This document shows, piece after piece, positions 24,482 to 27,020 of a stretch of 27,020 bases of DNA; position 1 is the first letter of the stretch; each line of letters starts with the position of its first letter. The position numbers and the translations under genes are program-made. Below the pieces are notes generated by a model. The model worked only from the letters and a program-made list of their open reading frames with translations. It was not told the DNA's origin and made no database searches. Origin of the DNA: RQOF01 sp964461135 (lineage in GTDB: Bacteria > Calditrichota > Calditrichia > RBG-13-44-9); NCBI GenBank assembly GCA_964461135.1, contig CAYWTB010000064.1, positions 1-27,020 of the forward strand, in the 5' to 3' direction.

Positions 24482-24500
24482 TCTGTTACTGTAGAACAGA
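24482..24500 (-). terminator. Possible intrinsic terminator after the 24545-25483 gene
   Basis: On the minus strand TCTGTT and AACAGA form a 6-bp stem around a 7-nt loop, followed by ATTTTCTATTT, about 45 nt past the stop codon at 24545. It is short and AT-rich, so only modestly convincing. Confidence 0.35.
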
Positions 24501-24544
24501 TGGTTCGGCTATAAAATATTAACTTTAAAAATATCTGCTTCAAA

Positions 24545-25483
24545 TTATTTCATCAGGATCAGCTTGCGGGTTTGTACAAAATCCCCGGCCTGGATCCGGT
24601 ACAGGTAAATACCGCTTGGCAAATTTTCCCCGTTGAATTGAATTTGATGTGTCCCGGCCGGATAATTTTTATTGACCAGAGTCCTTATTCTTTGCCCCAG
24701 AAGAGTGCAATGTTCCATTTTCACCTGGGAAGATCTTGGCAGGGAAAAACTTATAGTCGTTGTGGGATTAAACGGATTGGAAAAATTCTGATAGAGCTCA
24801 AACTGTGAGGGTGTTTTTCCGTTTGAGAGGTCTTTTATTCCAGTTGCCACATCCAGGTTCCATTGGGTGAATTCAGGCCAGGAAAAATATTGGGCGGTAA
24901 ATACTTCGTAACAGGAGTAATTACCGGGCTTGTTGTTGAAAAACTTCTCTTCTACAATCGTTGTATCTGTACTGGAAATAATGAATTGTGAAGGAGTAAT
25001 GGTGAGCCAGGAAACCGATGGTATCAGAGAATAGTTTACAGTGCCGCTTGAGGCGGGAATATAGAACGGGAGACAACCCACACCTGTAAAGGGAGTAAAA
25101 TAGATGCTGTCATAATTGGTATATGTTTGACCGGGATTAATTTGTACAGATTCACTATATGCAGATACGGGGGTATTGGTGACAGATAACGTTACCAGGT
25201 CGTTCGGCCAGTTACCATTCTGATCGACAATGGTGGTGGTATATATTCCCGGATTGGCCGGCGCCGTTAAGTTAAACATGACGTTGATTATATCCGTGCA
25301 GGTATCAGATGTAAACGTGGCGAGTGAAATAGAAAGCCAGGGGACCTCCGGAGATTCCTGAAGCTGAGCACTCAGGGGACTACCATCTGTCCAGTAATAC
25401 CACGACCCGGTAAAAACCTGACCCGGGAATAATTCCAATGTATAATTCAAATTTTCAACTGCCAGGGGTAAGTTGTTTTGCAT
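24545..25483 (-). CDS. Surface protein with C-terminal sorting domain, 5' end apparently broken
   Basis: The frame from ATG 25483 gives 312 residues with no signal peptide. Coding-like sequence in the same frame continues upstream without stops to 25720, including KTEIFYDNFKSSYQLAIYTP and a hydrophobic stretch LFYLFFSIIYLFSL that looks like a signal sequence, but these 79 codons contain no ATG, GTG or TTG. The mature part has repeated beta-sandwich modules (VPWLSISLATFTSDTCTD; VSWLTITPSQFIISSTDTT) resembling BACON/Ig-like repeats. The tail is FELYQNFSNPFNPTTTISF, ending SGIYLYRIQAGDFVQTRKLILMK. The product starting at 25483 would not be exported; the gene is probably a pseudogene or starts unusually. 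Confidence 0.75.
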   Translation of the reverse strand: MQNNLPLAVENLNYTLELFPGQVFTGSWYYWTDGSPLSAQLQESPEVPWLSISLATFTSDTCTDIINVMFNLTAPANPGIYTTTIVDQNGNWPNDLVTLSVTNTPVSAYSESVQINPGQTYTNYDSIYFTPFTGVGCLPFYIPASSGTVNYSLIPSVSWLTITPSQFIISSTDTTIVEEKFFNNKPGNYSCYEVFTAQYFSWPEFTQWNLDVATGIKDLSNGKTPSQFELYQNFSNPFNPTTTISFSLPRSSQVKMEHCTLLGQRIRTLVNKNYPAGTHQIQFNGENLPSGIYLYRIQAGDFVQTRKLILMK

Positions 25484-25947
25484 CTCCAGTCCTGCTTTTC
25501 TGGCGCAGTTTTCTCCCGTCAGGTTTTCCGTATTGAAAAAGATAATCCCCCCAGGAACAGGTAAAAAATGATACTTTTGCGGTGTATAAATCGCGAGCTG
25601 ATACGACGATTTAAAATTATCATAAAATATCTCTGTTTTGTTGAAGTGAACCGGTGTAAGTCTAAGTGTAACTGTTAGACTAAAAAGGTAAATGATTGAA
25701 AAGAACAGATAAAAGAGAGATTACTGATAATTTTCAATTATTATGAACATTTTTAAAATATTATAAATAATAATGTACCTAAAATCAATTCTTTTTTGCA
25801 GGTGGGAAATTTTAGCATGGTGTTTTGAATACAGGTGGTGTTGAATATATACCATCCGGAGGATATTAAGCGGATCCGGCGTATTCCGGGCGTAAAATTG
25901 GCTGATGGATTATCCGTAACCCATTTCCGGGTAATAATAATCCTGTT
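25484..25947. other. 5' extension of the surface-protein frame plus AT-rich spacer
   Basis: 25484-25720 is open on the minus strand in frame with the preceding gene. An in-frame ATG at 25750-25748 is separated from it by eight more codons and a TAA (25723-25721). At 25907-25943 a stem-loop (GGATTAT/ATAATCC with an inner ACCC/GGGT pairing) is followed on the plus strand by TGTTTTATTTTTC, resembling a plus-strand terminator although no plus-strand gene is evident; a frame from 25835 (+) begins NIYHPEDIKRIRRIPGVKLADG, which looks protein-like but overlaps the convergent gene. Confidence 0.45.
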
Positions 25948-26787
25948 TTATTTTTCATATAACTCACTTTTTTGCAGAAAATATTTTTCCTTCCCCAGCA
26001 ACAGCATATTTCCCGAGAAGGCCGGTAAGTATTGTTCAGCTGTACTGCCGGGTGGTTCCAGAACCAGCAAGACCTGTGAGTTTTGGATAACCACCCTCCA
26101 TTGACCCTCTACCGTGCCGGAATTTCCTGAATTTATTCCAGTGGTGGTCACCAAACGGCCCTTGGGGCAAAAGTGGTAAATTTTTGCAGGTGCTTGTTCA
26201 TTTGCAGGTCCTGAGATTGTTAATTTGTTGCCTTCCAGAGCATTACTCCAGGCTTTGGATAGATAGGAAAGATCGGCTCCGGAAAACTGCACCGAATAGG
26301 CCAGTTTATCCAGGATGCTCATATAATAGGTCTTCTGATTGACCGGTCCGGCAAACAGAAAGATGACACTGTTCCCGTCAGGACCGGCCAGGGCAACCGC
26401 TTTCCCGATATTGACCATGCTGGTGTAACTCATGGAGATACGGGAATTCCTGACTACCGGTTTAGCCAGCGGTTTAAGAATTACGTTATCTCCCAAGTTT
26501 TGCGGTTGTTGCAGATAATTTATGAGGGCCTGTTGATCCATGTTACTCTGCAGGATGGCAATTCCCACTCCCGGATGCTGGTCTGAACTCATGAGGAAGA
26601 CCTGTTGATCCGGTGGCATGGCTCCTTTCCAGTTACGGGGAACGATAAAAGATATCCCATTTCCGGCGGACACCAGGCGGGTACCTGCCGTATATTCTTT
26701 TCCGGCCAGGATAATTACCGGCGATGGTTTCTGAGCCTGAATAACCGTAAAAAAAAGAAGCATACCAAGAATGAATGATTTGAGCAT
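25948..26787 (-). CDS. Secreted protein of unknown function
   Basis: From ATG 26787 the protein has 279 residues; AGGAGGAG directly upstream decides this start over an upstream frame beginning at 26835. A signal peptide covers about residues 1-18 (MLKSFILGMLLFFTVIQAQ). The mature protein has a PsbP- or DUF-like alpha/beta appearance: GNGISFIVPRNWKGAMPPDQQVFLMSSDQHPGVGIAIL, then a membrane-protein-free central part, and a C-terminal lipocalin-like strand set (GTVEGQWRVVIQNSQVLLVLEPPGS) that might fold as a small beta-barrel. No sorting tail, lipobox or catalytic motif is seen. I do not recognise the family; periplasmic location is likely. Confidence 0.72.
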   Translation of the reverse strand: MLKSFILGMLLFFTVIQAQKPSPVIILAGKEYTAGTRLVSAGNGISFIVPRNWKGAMPPDQQVFLMSSDQHPGVGIAILQSNMDQQALINYLQQPQNLGDNVILKPLAKPVVRNSRISMSYTSMVNIGKAVALAGPDGNSVIFLFAGPVNQKTYYMSILDKLAYSVQFSGADLSYLSKAWSNALEGNKLTISGPANEQAPAKIYHFCPKGRLVTTTGINSGNSGTVEGQWRVVIQNSQVLLVLEPPGSTAEQYLPAFSGNMLLLGKEKYFLQKSELYEK

Positions 26788-26897
26788 TAGCTCCTCCTGT
26801 TGATTATGTGTCTTTTCAACAGTGTGAATGAACAATTATCTCTTGTATCATCGGAGGATTGAAAAAATTGTTTATTTGAAAATCAGTTAACCTGCTT

Positions 26898-27020
26898 AAT
26901 TCACAAAATACGATATATTGTATCAAAGTTGTAATATCCAAAGAAATTAAATGGCACCGGTCTTTAGACCGGGGATTAAAGAATCCGGTATATTTGGGCG
27001 TTAGCCCCTATTTGTGAATT
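26898..27020. repeat. Palindrome-rich element bounded by AATTCACAAA inverted repeats
   Basis: AATTCACAAA (26898-26907) and its exact reverse complement TTTGTGAATT (27011-27020) bound 103 bp. Inside are a perfect 7-bp stem CCGGTCT-TT-AGACCGG (26957-26972) and GGGC-GTTA-GCCC (26996-27007), a hairpin type seen in REP/IS200-like elements. The element may continue past the window. TGCTTAATTCACAAA (26893-26907) also occurs at 19-33. Confidence 0.6.

Noticed and set aside
25835..26104. Plus-strand frame beginning NIYHPEDIKRIRRIPGVKLADG
   Set aside because: The start looks protein-like, but the second half overlaps the convergent secreted-protein gene antisense and has no recognisable domain. It may be a gene fragment, but the evidence is too thin to call.

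Overview
The window looks like a chromosomal segment from a Gram-negative member of the FCB group, such as Ignavibacteria, Calditrichota, Marinimicrobiota or a related lineage. Three secreted proteins end in the NYPNPFNP-type C-terminal domain (Por/type IX-secretion sorting tail, FlgD-Ig-like) that is abundant in these phyla. There is also a Bacteroidota-style TonB-dependent outer-membrane protein with an N-terminal carboxypeptidase-regulatory-like domain, and a complete inner-membrane/periplasm/outer-membrane efflux set. Gaps between genes are AT-rich and the genes are richer in GC. I cannot place it to genus.

Layout. 298-2721 (-) encodes an outer-membrane beta-barrel receptor, divergent from 2973-5012 (+), an E1 alpha/beta pair of a 2-oxoacid or acetoin dehydrogenase with no E2 or E3 gene beside it. 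5013-6300 is poor in genes: a rhodanese-like fragment without its cysteine, a small Cys-rich protein, and a heptamer tandem repeat. 6320-7105 is a secreted L,D-transpeptidase. 7328-9350 is an OmpR/CpxR-type response regulator overlapping its histidine kinase. 9778-15277 is a Spy/CpxP-like periplasmic protein followed by TolC, MacA, MacB-ATPase and MacB-permease genes, all co-directional. 15600-16312 (-) is a decayed MmgE/PrpD gene. 16466-17320 (-) is a NicO-like metal transporter with a His-rich loop. 17950-19474 holds a PhnB-like VOC protein and a radical SAM/SPASM enzyme, followed by a small unknown protein. 20839-21474 is a NarL/LuxR-type regulator. 21974-25483 holds three cell-surface proteins with sorting tails, and 25948-26787 (-) a secreted unknown. 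The window ends in a palindrome-rich element bounded by an inverted repeat.

How it works together. The most coherent system is the 7.2-15.3 kb envelope-stress block. The same two-part box, RTTAC-N5-RTTAC with a 10-bp period, lies upstream of the regulator operon (7186-7200) and upstream of the Spy/efflux operon (9559-9573). This suggests a CpxRA-like regulon in which the kinase senses the envelope, the regulator activates itself, and it induces a periplasmic chaperone plus a MacAB-TolC-type pump.

Other points of interest are lesions at the 5' ends of two of the three surface-protein genes. One is an A7 tract that separates a signal peptide from its mature protein by a -1 shift. The other is a 79-codon open extension with no start codon, preceded in frame by ATG plus eight codons and a TAA. 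Further points are a LuxR-type regulator in which the conserved receiver lysine is replaced by methionine, and several palindromic repeat elements. I saw no rRNA, tRNA, CRISPR array or intact transposase gene.
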